64,000 bases of DNA from JBNKFQ01 sp050289385 (lineage in GTDB: Bacteria > Pseudomonadota > Gammaproteobacteria > Pseudomonadales > Porticoccaceae), in NCBI GenBank assembly GCA_050289385.1, contig JBNKFQ010000283.1, forward strand, positions 3,435 through 67,434. Direction: 5' to 3'. The position numbers and the translations under genes were made by a program. The notes below the pieces were generated by a model, which worked only from the letters and a program-made list of their open reading frames with translations, was not told the origin of the DNA and did not search any database. Shown piece after piece: positions 18,553-26,675 of this stretch. Each line of letters begins with the position of its first letter. Within the stretch, counting starts at the first letter, position 1.

Positions 18553-18719
18553 CAGTTTGCAGCCGGTTTTGTATCGACGGGCCAGTATATACCCAAACGA
18601 TTTGGGTATGGCCTGTCTTCGATTGTTGCGGTTGGGCGGTTTTCGCGCTGCAAGGAAACCGCTATCATCATCGCCTTTAAATGGGCCGACATCAGGCTCT
18701 GTAACTTGAGTGCCAATCC

Positions 18720-19538
18720 ATGTGGTCATATCCCGAAATAAACCCGGTCGCATTTTCTCTCGGCCCGATCAGCGTGCACTGGTATGGCATTATGTACCTG
18801 CTGGGTTTCATCGCAGCCTGGTTGCTGGCGCGCCGTGCATGCCAGCGCCCCTGGTCACCGCTGAAAGCAAGCCAGATCGAAGACCTGATTGTGTATGCTG
18901 CCTTCGGCGTCATTGTCGGGGGGCGTTTGGGTTATGTGCTTTTCTACGGTCTTGACAACTGGTTGAACGACCCCTTGTTTTTATTCCGTATTTGGGAAGG
19001 AGGCATGTCGTTCCACGGTGGGTTGCTTGGCGTGGTCGGTGCGGTCTGGCTTTTCAGTCGCCGAATCGAGCGCCGTTTTGTGCTGCTCTGCGACTTTTTA
19101 GCGCCCTTGGCACCTATTGGCCTTGGCCTGGGACGATTGGGTAATTTTATCGGCCAGGAGTTATGGGGAAGGCCCACAGACGGATGGTGGGGTATGGTGT
19201 TTCCCGATGATCCCGAAGGCCTGACGCGCCATCCTTCCCAGCTTTATGAAATGTTTCTGGAAGGTATTGTATTGTTTGCAGTCCTCTTCTGGATTGCGCG
19301 CAAGCCGCGTCCTGCGGGTGTAATCAGTGGCCTTTTTCTGTCCTTGTATGGTTTGTTCCGCTTTACCGTTGAGTTTGCACGTGAGCCGGACAGCCATTTG
19401 GCAGATAACCTGTTATTTGGCTGGATGACGAGGGGACAGACGTTGTGCTTGCCAATGTTGGCAATTGGTTTGCTATTGCTGGTTTTGGGGTATTGGCGAG
19501 CAAACCGGACAAAAATAAAAACCGCACCAAACGTATAG
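18720..19538 (+). CDS. lgt: Prolipoprotein diacylglyceryl transferase
   Basis: Inner-membrane enzyme of 272 residues with about seven transmembrane segments. It moves diacylglycerol from phosphatidylglycerol to the lipobox cysteine of lipoproteins. Conserved Lgt blocks are GGRLGYVLFY, MSFHGGLLGVV, GLGRLGNFIGQELWGR and RHPSQLYE; the essential arginines and the HGG histidine are present. thyA starts 10 bases after the stop and folA follows, a linkage known from many Gammaproteobacteria. Confidence 0.96.
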   Translation: MWSYPEINPVAFSLGPISVHWYGIMYLLGFIAAWLLARRACQRPWSPLKASQIEDLIVYAAFGVIVGGRLGYVLFYGLDNWLNDPLFLFRIWEGGMSFHGGLLGVVGAVWLFSRRIERRFVLLCDFLAPLAPIGLGLGRLGNFIGQELWGRPTDGWWGMVFPDDPEGLTRHPSQLYEMFLEGIVLFAVLFWIARKPRPAGVISGLFLSLYGLFRFTVEFAREPDSHLADNLLFGWMTRGQTLCLPMLAIGLLLLVLGYWRANRTKIKTAPNV

Positions 19539-19547
19539 GGGGGGGGC

Positions 19548-20381
19548 ATGAGAGCTTATCTGGACTTGCTGCAAGATGTACTGGATAACGGTGTCGAAAA
19601 AAGTGATCGTACAGGCACCGGCACCTTGTCAGTATTTGGGCGAATGGTGCGCTATGACTTGGCGCAAGGCTTCCCTTTGCTGACCACAAAAAAGCTTCAT
19701 ATTCGATCCATTCTTCATGAATTGCTGTGGTTTTTACGCGGTGATACCAATATTCGATACCTGCAGGAGCATGGTGTCACCATTTGGGATGAATGGGCAA
19801 CTCCGGAAGGCGAGCTGGGGCCAGTCTACGGATATCAATGGCGCAACTGGCCGGATGGTAAGGGTGGTCATATTGACCAGATTGCTGCGTTAGTCGAGGG
19901 GCTAAAAAATAATCCAGACAGTCGCCGCCATATTTTCCACGCCTGGAATGTGGCGCAATTACCAGATGAAACTCTGAAGCCCTGGGAAAATGCAGCCCGG
20001 GGTCGCATGGCTTTGCCGCCTTGCCATCTGTTGTACCAGTTTTACGTGGCCAATGGCCGGCTCTCGGCCATGCTGTACATACGCTCCAACGACCTCTTTC
20101 TCGGCCACCCTTTTAATTGCGCCAGTTTGGCATTTTTGACTTCAATGCTGGCGCAGCAGTGTGGTTATGACCCCGGGGAGATTGTTATCAGCATGGCGGA
20201 TCTGCACCTGTACAGCAATCATCTGGGGCAGGCGCGGGAGCAGTTGGCCCGTGAGCCTCGAAATTTGCCAAAACTGGTGATTCATCGCAAACCGGAATCC
20301 ATATTTGAGTACAGGTTTGACGATTTTGAAATTGTCGATTACAACCCTCATCCCCCGATTGCGGCTGCGATTGCGGTGTAA
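19548..20381 (+). CDS. thyA: Thymidylate synthase
   Basis: Makes dTMP from dUMP with methylene-tetrahydrofolate. The protein has 277 residues, slightly longer than the E. coli enzyme (264) because of an insertion before the active site. The nucleophile is C159 in LPPCHLLYQFYV; RSNDLFLGHPFNCASLAFL binds substrate and the C-terminus IAAAIAV closes the active site. The product dihydrofolate is recycled by the adjacent folA, 33 bases downstream. The ATG is preceded by a G-rich ribosome-binding site. Confidence 0.97.
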   Translation: MRAYLDLLQDVLDNGVEKSDRTGTGTLSVFGRMVRYDLAQGFPLLTTKKLHIRSILHELLWFLRGDTNIRYLQEHGVTIWDEWATPEGELGPVYGYQWRNWPDGKGGHIDQIAALVEGLKNNPDSRRHIFHAWNVAQLPDETLKPWENAARGRMALPPCHLLYQFYVANGRLSAMLYIRSNDLFLGHPFNCASLAFLTSMLAQQCGYDPGEIVISMADLHLYSNHLGQAREQLAREPRNLPKLVIHRKPESIFEYRFDDFEIVDYNPHPPIAAAIAV

Positions 20382-20414
20382 GGGTACAATCTGTGTCAAA
20401 CCGGGAACGGTGTC

Positions 20415-20918
20415 ATGAAATTATCCATTGTAGTGGCGGTTGCTCGTAACGGTGTTATTGGTCGCAATAACGAGCTGCCCTGGCATTTGCCGGAAGATCT
20501 TAAATACTTCAAATCGGTGACCATGGGCAAGCCCCTGATTATGGGGCGCAAAACCTGGGAATCGATCGGTCGGCCCTTGCCGGGCCGTACCAATATTGTT
20601 ATCACCTCGCGAGTTGGTTGGCAGCCGGGCGGTGTCTTGGTGGCGAATTCCTTGCCAGACGCGATACGCCTGGCGGAACGTGTGGCAAGCACTGACGGGT
20701 GTGACGAGATTATGGTGATCGGTGGCAGTGAGGTATATCGCCAGGCGTTGCCACAGGCAGATCGCCTTTATATCACAGAGGTTGCCGCCGACGTGGAAGG
20801 CGATGCATATTTCCCGAATATGGATCTCCAGGCTTGGCGTGAGGTCAAACGACAAACCGGTGCGGGCGGCAGTTCGCCTTATGCCTTTGTGGTGTTAGAA
20901 CGTCATGAAATTAGCTGA
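20415..20918 (+). CDS. folA: Dihydrofolate reductase
   Basis: Cytosolic enzyme of 167 residues that reduces dihydrofolate to tetrahydrofolate with NADPH. The catalytic acid is D28 in WHLPEDLKYFK; MGRKTWESIG and PLPGRTNIV bind NADPH. VIGGSEVYRQALPQADRLYITEV is the conserved C-terminal block. It is last in the lgt-thyA-folA group and couples directly to thyA function. Nothing is unusual in its sequence. Confidence 0.97.
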   Translation: MKLSIVVAVARNGVIGRNNELPWHLPEDLKYFKSVTMGKPLIMGRKTWESIGRPLPGRTNIVITSRVGWQPGGVLVANSLPDAIRLAERVASTDGCDEIMVIGGSEVYRQALPQADRLYITEVAADVEGDAYFPNMDLQAWREVKRQTGAGGSSPYAFVVLERHEIS

Positions 20919-20935
20919 TCTGGTTATGCATATTA

Positions 20936-20952
20936 TGTTACCAAAGGTAACA
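20936..20952. promoter_or_regulatory. Perfect palindrome, possible operator of the TonB operon
   Basis: TGTTACCAAAGGTAACA has seven-base arms around AAA and lies 157 bases before the DUF3450 start, just after folA. Its shape fits a dimeric repressor site. The outer TGTTA/TAACA half-sites recall Zur boxes, but the centre differs, so the regulator is not assigned. It could also act as a weak folA transcription end. Confidence 0.4.
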
Positions 20953-21108
20953 TTCGGGCCGATGATACAAATGTCTATGGTCTTTTCATTGATTAAAGAG
21001 GGTCTCCCTGTTAATAATGGCGACCCCCTGCTTCACGTAGAAGCACGATACAGCATCCAATTGCTGACTGGATTCCAAAAAACTGCTTGATACCCAATCG
21101 AGGGACGT

Positions 21109-21894
21109 ATGAAACAGCATCGATTTAAACTGATGGCGTTGACCACGCTATTATCCACAGGCATGTTGCTTGGCGCTGCTGGCGCACAGGCGAATGCAGA
21201 TGTAGACGACGTGTTGAAAGCTGGCAAGGAGAAAGTTACTTCGGCCAAAGCGTCACAAAAGCGTATCGACAAGATCGCTGATGAAACCTACGACTTGTTG
21301 ACGGATTACAAGACTGTCAGCAAGCAGATCGAAAACCTGCGCATTTATAATGAACAGCTTGATCGTCAGATTGCGCACCAGGAACGCGGTATCGGTGAGC
21401 TCGAAGAGTCTATTGCCAATGTGCAGGACACCGAGCGCCAAATTCCACCTCTAACCATTCGTATGATCGACGCGCTGGAGCAGTTTATTGCTCTGGATAT
21501 GCCATTCAGCATGGATGAGCGCAAGGATCGGGTCGAAAAATTGCGCAATAATGTGAGCCGTTCTGACCTTACGTCGGCCGAAAAATTTCGCCAGGTGCTC
21601 GAAGCGTACACTATTGAGCTTGGCTACGGTCAAAAGATTGAAACCTACAGAGATCAGATCGAAATTGACGGCCAGGTCCAGGAGGTTAACGTACTTAGAA
21701 TTGGCCGTATAGCACTGACCTATCAAACCAAGGACAAGGGCAAGACTGGCGTATGGGATCAGGATGCTCGTCAATGGATGGACCTGAATTCAGGCACCTA
21801 TCGCAGTGCGATAAGCAATGCGATCCGAATCGCCAAGAAACAGGCCAGCCAGGACATTCTCACCTTGCCAATCAAAGCTCCGGAGGCACAATAA
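21109..21894 (+). CDS. DUF3450 periplasmic coiled-coil protein of a TonB system
   Basis: Secreted protein of 261 residues: signal peptide about 1-28 (cleavage after AQA), then a long coiled coil (about 50-110) with heptad-like charged and hydrophobic residues, then a compact domain with QVQEVNVLRIGRIALTYQT. This is the DUF3450 family found at the head of TonB2-type operons. Its role is unknown; position implies a structural partner of the ExbB-like TtpC protein, which carries a related N-terminal part. Its TAA stop overlaps the ATG of the next gene by one base. Confidence 0.88.
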   Translation: MKQHRFKLMALTTLLSTGMLLGAAGAQANADVDDVLKAGKEKVTSAKASQKRIDKIADETYDLLTDYKTVSKQIENLRIYNEQLDRQIAHQERGIGELEESIANVQDTERQIPPLTIRMIDALEQFIALDMPFSMDERKDRVEKLRNNVSRSDLTSAEKFRQVLEAYTIELGYGQKIETYRDQIEIDGQVQEVNVLRIGRIALTYQTKDKGKTGVWDQDARQWMDLNSGTYRSAISNAIRIAKKQASQDILTLPIKAPEAQ

Positions 21895-23276
21895 TGAACA
21901 AGACCATTTTTCAGCGTTGCCTGGCCTTTATAGCAGCCGGTCTGATCAGTGTCTCGGCATTTTCCGCAGATGGCGACCAGAAAGCCGCCTCACTTGATGA
22001 ACTGCTCAAATTGATTAAAGAAGCCAAAATCAGCGAGTCCAAAGAGCAGAAAGAACGTGAAACGAAATTTATCAAAGAAAGAAACAATCAGGCGAAATTG
22101 CTGAAGGAAGCAAAAGCAACTTTGGCTGCTGAAGAAGCTCGCAGTGAACGCCTGGACAAGAGATTCTCTGAAAATGAACTCAAAATGACCGACTTGCAGG
22201 AGCAGCTTGACAATCGAATGGGTTCGCTGAAAGAACTGTTTGGTCATTTGTCTTCGGCGGCAGGGGATGTGATGGTTACACTTAACCAGTCCATTGTCAG
22301 CGCTCAGTACCCCGGTCGCACCAAACCCTTGCAAGATCTGATCAAGAAGACATCTGGCACCACGACTACCCTGCCAAAAATGGAAGAGATTGAGGCCTTG
22401 TGGTTCGAAATCAATCGCGAAATGATTGAAGGTGGCAAGGTTGTCAAATTTCCCGCCACAATTTTTGCTGACGGACAACAGGTGGAGCGAGAGATCGTTC
22501 GTATAGGTACCTATAACCTCGTTTCCGATGGTGAATATCTGTCATATGAAAAGAGCAATGGGGCTATTTCTGCACTGGCTAAACAGCCTCAGAGTCGCTA
22601 CACCAGCTCTATTGCTGACCTGCAGTCCTCTACTTCCGGTTTTACGGCAACTGGTATCGACCCGACAGGTCCTCTGGGCGGTAACTTGTTGTCGGCACTG
22701 GTTGATTTGCCGGGTATCGTAGAAAAATGGCACCAGGGTGAGCTGGTTGGTTACATCATTAGTGGTATCGGTGTGTTCGCCGTGCTGCTGGCAATTTGGC
22801 GCTTCATGGTGTTGTCCGGGGTATCTGCTCGCGTAAATGCACAGCTGAAAAGCAGTGAGGCTCGTACCAACAACCCACTGGGTCGTGTTTTGAAGGTATC
22901 CGAAGAAAATCCGGGTATGGACGCGGAATCGCTGGAGCTCAAGTTGCATGAAGCGGTACTTAAAGAGCGTCCGAAAATTGAATCCGGTCTGAACTTGCTG
23001 AAGATTATTGCGATGATCGCGCCTCTGCTGGGTCTGTTGGGTACGGTAATTGGTATGATTATTACCTTCCAGCAAATTACCATTTTCGGTGCCGGTGATC
23101 CCAAGAACATGGCCGGTGGTATTTCACAGGCTCTGGTAACTACGGTACTTGGCTTGTGTGTTGCGATTCCCACGGTTCTGCTTCACACCTTTGTTAATGG
23201 TCGTGCGCAACGCATCCTGCATATTCTGGAAGAGCAAACTGCCGGTATTGTGGCTGAGAACGCCGAGGGCCGTTAA
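21894..23276 (+). CDS. ttpC: TtpC-like MotA/TolQ/ExbB protein with long periplasmic N-terminus
   Basis: Protein of 460 residues from the ATG at 21894, which has GGAGG nearby and overlaps the preceding stop. A signal peptide (about 1-24) is followed by a coiled-coil periplasmic region to about 280, a transmembrane segment at about 288-306, and the MotA/TolQ/ExbB proton-channel domain with IAMIAPLLGLLGTVIGMI and ISQALVTTVLGLCVAIPTV. In Vibrio, TtpC is required in addition to ExbB2/ExbD2 for TonB2 activity (recalled). The N-terminal half shares VNVLRIGR-like wording with the DUF3450 protein (here VEREIVRIGTYNLV), hinting at common descent. It probably transmits force through the periplasm. Confidence 0.88.
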   Translation: MNKTIFQRCLAFIAAGLISVSAFSADGDQKAASLDELLKLIKEAKISESKEQKERETKFIKERNNQAKLLKEAKATLAAEEARSERLDKRFSENELKMTDLQEQLDNRMGSLKELFGHLSSAAGDVMVTLNQSIVSAQYPGRTKPLQDLIKKTSGTTTTLPKMEEIEALWFEINREMIEGGKVVKFPATIFADGQQVEREIVRIGTYNLVSDGEYLSYEKSNGAISALAKQPQSRYTSSIADLQSSTSGFTATGIDPTGPLGGNLLSALVDLPGIVEKWHQGELVGYIISGIGVFAVLLAIWRFMVLSGVSARVNAQLKSSEARTNNPLGRVLKVSEENPGMDAESLELKLHEAVLKERPKIESGLNLLKIIAMIAPLLGLLGTVIGMIITFQQITIFGAGDPKNMAGGISQALVTTVLGLCVAIPTVLLHTFVNGRAQRILHILEEQTAGIVAENAEGR

Positions 23277-23278
23277 AC

Positions 23279-23806
23279 ATGTACTTAATTACGAGTGCTT
23301 TCGAAGGCATCATGGACTTCATGGCGCTCGGGGGTGAGGTGCTTTACCTTATCGCCGGGTTGCTGCTGGTGATGTGGACGTTGGTCTTCGAGCGTGTCTG
23401 GTATTTCAAGACGTCCCTGAAAGGGGATACACAGGCTGCTTTGGATCACTGGGAGGGCCGCGCTGAGCGTCGCTCCCGGCGTGCCCGTCAGGTACGCGAA
23501 GCGATTCTGTCGCAGGTGAACATGAAAATCGATGAAAACATGGCCATGATAAAAACGATGGTAGCACTGGCGCCTCTATTCGGGTTGTTGGGCACTGTCT
23601 GGGGCATGATTCAGGTGTTCGAGATCATGGCTATCACCGGCGGTGGCGATGCCAAATCTATGGCGGGCGGTGTTTTCAAGGCAACTATTCCTACCATGTC
23701 TGGCATGGTAGCGGCGATTTCCGGTGTTTTTGCGCACACTTATCTGGTGCGCATATCAGACCGCGAAAAGTTATTGCTGGAAGACCACCTCACCATGGAC
23801 CATTGA
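23279..23806 (+). CDS. exbB: ExbB proton-channel protein
   Basis: Inner-membrane protein of 175 residues with three hydrophobic segments (about 19-40, 90-112 and 133-155). ALAPLFGLLGTVWGMIQVF and GVFKATIPTMSGMVAAISGV are the two conserved channel helices. With ExbD it uses the proton gradient to energise TonB. It starts two bases after the TtpC stop. The protein is shorter than E. coli ExbB (244) and of the ExbB2 type seen in TtpC operons. Confidence 0.93.
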   Translation: MYLITSAFEGIMDFMALGGEVLYLIAGLLLVMWTLVFERVWYFKTSLKGDTQAALDHWEGRAERRSRRARQVREAILSQVNMKIDENMAMIKTMVALAPLFGLLGTVWGMIQVFEIMAITGGGDAKSMAGGVFKATIPTMSGMVAAISGVFAHTYLVRISDREKLLLEDHLTMDH

Positions 23807-23882
23807 GCCGCCTTTTCCGCGAGGACACCTCTGCGGGCAGGCAGGTTCTTTTAACTGGGCAACGAGTGTTGAGCAAATAGAT

Positions 23883-24284
23883 ATGCGCGATAATGTACGC
23901 AAAGCGCCAGAACAGGGCCAGGCAATTGACCTGACGCCGATGCTGGACGTTGTTTTTATCATGTTGATCTTTTTCATTGTCACGGCGTCGTTTATCAAAA
24001 CCCCCGGGCAGGAGGTGGACAAACCCTCTGCAGAGACGGCAGAGTTTTTGACTACATCGGTATTGGTGGCGATCACAGCAAACAATGAAATTTATATCGA
24101 CAAGAAACAGGTGAGTGAAAACGAGGTCAAACTCAATATCACACGCTTACACGCAGAAAACCCCAAGGGTGGGTTGGTGATTCAGGCAGATGCCAAATCC
24201 AGGCTGGAGAAAGTGGCATTTGTTGCCGATGTGGCAAAAGCCGTTGGTATTGCCCGAATTGCCGTGTCTACCCTGGAGGAGTAA
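23883..24284 (+). CDS. exbD: ExbD biopolymer transport protein
   Basis: Protein of 133 residues with one N-terminal transmembrane helix (MLDVVFIMLIFFIVTASFI). The channel aspartate lies in DLTPMLDVVF. The periplasmic domain follows. I chose the ATG at 23883 because an upstream in-frame extension is out of family and overlaps exbB; the ribosome-binding site is weak. Unlike its neighbours it is separated from the preceding gene by 76 bases. tonB begins seven bases after its stop. Confidence 0.92.
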   Translation: MRDNVRKAPEQGQAIDLTPMLDVVFIMLIFFIVTASFIKTPGQEVDKPSAETAEFLTTSVLVAITANNEIYIDKKQVSENEVKLNITRLHAENPKGGLVIQADAKSRLEKVAFVADVAKAVGIARIAVSTLEE

Positions 24285-24290
24285 CAGAGC

Positions 24291-24908
24291 ATGAAGATTG
24301 CACGTTTGGCAGCAAGTAGTGTGCTCGGTATTGCGATGACGACGGGTCTGCTGATCCTGATGTTTACATTTATTGATACCGGCGACGTTCAGGTTGAAGA
24401 GAAGGAATACCGTAAAATTGCCGATATTTGGCAAGAAGACGAAGAAATTGAGGAAAATGTAAAGCAACTCAAACCGAAAAAGCTTGATGAACCTGAAGAG
24501 CCACCACCTGAGATTCCTCGTGACAAGATGGATATCCAGGATGTGGCTAATGCGGTCCAGATTGACATGCCGAATCTTAATGCCAAAACCAATATCAGCA
24601 TTGGTGGCTTTGCGGGTGACGGTGAGTATATCCCTCTGGTAAAAATTCAGCCCGAGTATCCGCGACGAGCTTTGGAACGTGGCGTTGAAGGCTATGTCGT
24701 TGTTGAATTTACGATTACGAGCAACGGCTCTATTGCCAACCCCAAGGTTGTTGAAGCTATGGATGCAAAGGGTCGCCCTACTCGAATATTTGATCGCGCC
24801 GCGCTAAAGGCCGCTTCGAAACTCAAATATAAACCCCGGGTTATTGATGGCGTAGGTGTAGATGTGCCTCAGGTACTACACAAATTTACCTTCCAGCTTG
24901 AAAAATAA
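24291..24908 (+). CDS. tonB: TonB energy transducer, short TonB2 type
   Basis: Protein of 205 residues with an N-terminal membrane anchor (about 10-29), an acidic linker with only a short proline stretch (EEPPPEIP) and a C-terminal TonB domain (QPEYPRRALERGVEGYVVVEF). It links the ExbB/ExbD motor to TonB boxes of outer-membrane receptors such as the two in this window. Lack of a long Pro-Lys/Pro-Glu spacer means a short reach, which fits a system where TtpC or DUF3450 helps span the periplasm (inference). It is co-transcribed with exbD. Confidence 0.92.
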   Translation: MKIARLAASSVLGIAMTTGLLILMFTFIDTGDVQVEEKEYRKIADIWQEDEEIEENVKQLKPKKLDEPEEPPPEIPRDKMDIQDVANAVQIDMPNLNAKTNISIGGFAGDGEYIPLVKIQPEYPRRALERGVEGYVVVEFTITSNGSIANPKVVEAMDAKGRPTRIFDRAALKAASKLKYKPRVIDGVGVDVPQVLHKFTFQLEK

Positions 24909-25011
24909 GGGACCGATTAAGGGCTGATAAATATAGATGTAAGTCAGGCAGTGCTATAGTTATTGAGGTGCTCGAGTGGGTTGAATATCCAGATCGGAGT
25001 GGCAGGTAACG

Positions 25012-26370
25012 ATGAGACCAATGACCGGGTTATTGCAAAAAGTCGCCAATAGAGGTGTGTTTGCAATTGCGTTGGTGGTAGTGCCGGTATTGCCGTTTGG
25101 CAGTGGCATCGGCTCTGGGTCTGTCGCGTTGGCATTGGAGGACGATCCGCCGGCCCGGTATGCGAGCAAAAAAACCAAGCGAGTGCAGGCTATGAGTCCT
25201 GCCTTTTCAAGGGTTTTTCAGCGGATTGCTGACGCTGCTGACGCTGGCAAGTGGGATATTATGAAAGCCCGGCTCGACCTGATACTGGAAAAAATAGACC
25301 GGTACAGCAGGTATGAGCAGGCCATGACATGGAATTACGTTGGTTACTATTATTATGAAGTGGAAGACTTTCCGGCGGCGACCAGGGCTTATCAGAAGGT
25401 AATCGACCTCCAGGACTATTTGACCGACGCCTTTGTCGCCCGTACGCTTTACTCAATTGCACAGCTTCACTATGTACAGGAAGACTATCGCAAAACGATC
25501 GCTACCATGTACGAGTGGATGGAAATTTCGGATATTGTATCGCCAGGCAACAAGGTACTGCTGGGGCAGGCGTACTACCAGATAAAGGAATACGACAAGG
25601 CGTTGCGCTGGGTAGAAGAGGCTATTGCCGACTACGAAACCGAGGGCAAGATACCCGAGGAAAACTGGTGGGGCATACAAAAGGTCATCTACTACGATAA
25701 AAAGAATCTGCGCAAAGTGACGGAGATTTTGGAGACATTAGTTGTCCATTATCCCAAGGCAAAGTATTGGCAGCAGCTGGGAGGCATGTACGGTGAGCTT
25801 GGGCGAGACTTGGACAGGCTTGTAGCCTATGACCTTCTTTACTTGCAGAACTTTTTGAAAAAAGACACCAGATTGCGTGGTTTGGCTTACATGTATATGG
25901 GAGCCAAGGTGCCCTACAAGGCAGCTCAGATTGTTGAGTGGGGAATGAAGGAAGGTTATATCGACGAAAGTGTCAATGACCTGAAAATGCTGGCAGAAGC
26001 CCTTTATGCTGCGCAGGAAGTCAAGCGTTCGATTCCCTTGATGGAGCGCGCTGCCAGGATGTCAGAAGATGGTGTATTGATGGAACGTCTGGCCGGTATG
26101 TACTTGAGTGATGATCAGTATCAGGAAGCGGCGGAGGCGGCGATAGAGGCGCGCAGCAAAGGCAAGCTAAAGCGTCCCGGTGGTAACTATATGAATGAGG
26201 GTATGGCCCTCTCGGGCCTGAAACGTTATAAAGAAGCTGAAAAAGCGTTTCGCAAGGCACTTGAGTACGAGAGAACCAAGCGGGCTGCTCAGGACTGGAT
26301 AGATTGGGTTCTTTCTGAAAAAAAGCGTGAGAATGAAATTCGCAAAAGTCGCGAACTTTACGCTTCCTGA
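25012..26370 (+). CDS. TPR-repeat periplasmic protein of the TonB operon, copy 1
   Basis: Protein of 452 residues with a signal peptide (about 1-43) and helical repeats of the tetratricopeptide type through most of its length (for example AARAYQKV-like and YKEAEKAFRKALEYE). It lies 103 bases after tonB in the place where Vibrio TonB2 clusters carry a TPR gene (recalled). It likely acts as a protein-binding scaffold in the periplasm. It is strongly similar to the following gene over its entire length, including ARYASKKTKRVQAMSPAF versus SKYANKKTKRVQAMSPAF, so the pair arose by tandem duplication. Confidence 0.85.
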   Translation: MRPMTGLLQKVANRGVFAIALVVVPVLPFGSGIGSGSVALALEDDPPARYASKKTKRVQAMSPAFSRVFQRIADAADAGKWDIMKARLDLILEKIDRYSRYEQAMTWNYVGYYYYEVEDFPAATRAYQKVIDLQDYLTDAFVARTLYSIAQLHYVQEDYRKTIATMYEWMEISDIVSPGNKVLLGQAYYQIKEYDKALRWVEEAIADYETEGKIPEENWWGIQKVIYYDKKNLRKVTEILETLVVHYPKAKYWQQLGGMYGELGRDLDRLVAYDLLYLQNFLKKDTRLRGLAYMYMGAKVPYKAAQIVEWGMKEGYIDESVNDLKMLAEALYAAQEVKRSIPLMERAARMSEDGVLMERLAGMYLSDDQYQEAAEAAIEARSKGKLKRPGGNYMNEGMALSGLKRYKEAEKAFRKALEYERTKRAAQDWIDWVLSEKKRENEIRKSRELYAS

Positions 26371-26675
26371 GTATCGCTTCAGTATAATTGGCTATCACAG
26401 TTGTTGAATCGGTTTTACAGAGATGTGTTGTCGATGCGTACGATGGGAGCATTCGGATGGAGTGGTTTGCCAGATAGCAACATGGGTTTTGCAAGCCTCA
26501 GTATCATTGGCATGTAGGGAAAGTGGCATGTTTGCAGTAATTTGCACTGTTTGCGTAATGATCAGGGATGAATGAAGTTTGATCTTTGGGCTGACCGGGT
26601 GTTGTGCGGTCAGGTATTTGGGTTGCCGAGGTGCCAGAGCAGGGCTGGCGTTTGAGATTGGAGTTTAAGGTAATA
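26371..26675 (+). other. Gap between the two TPR genes carrying a duplicated upstream region
   Basis: The last 100 bases before the second TPR gene match the 100 bases before the first: GGGCTGA...GTCAGG, then GAGGTGC..GAG..GG..TG, then GAT.GGAGT....GGTA before ATG, in the same order and spacing. The duplication therefore included the 5' region. The first 200 bases hold no convincing ORF or hairpin. Confidence 0.6.

Noticed and set aside
20905..21090. 61-codon ORF between folA and the DUF3450 gene
   Set aside because: It overlaps the folA end, has no good ribosome-binding site, no family resemblance and no signal features.
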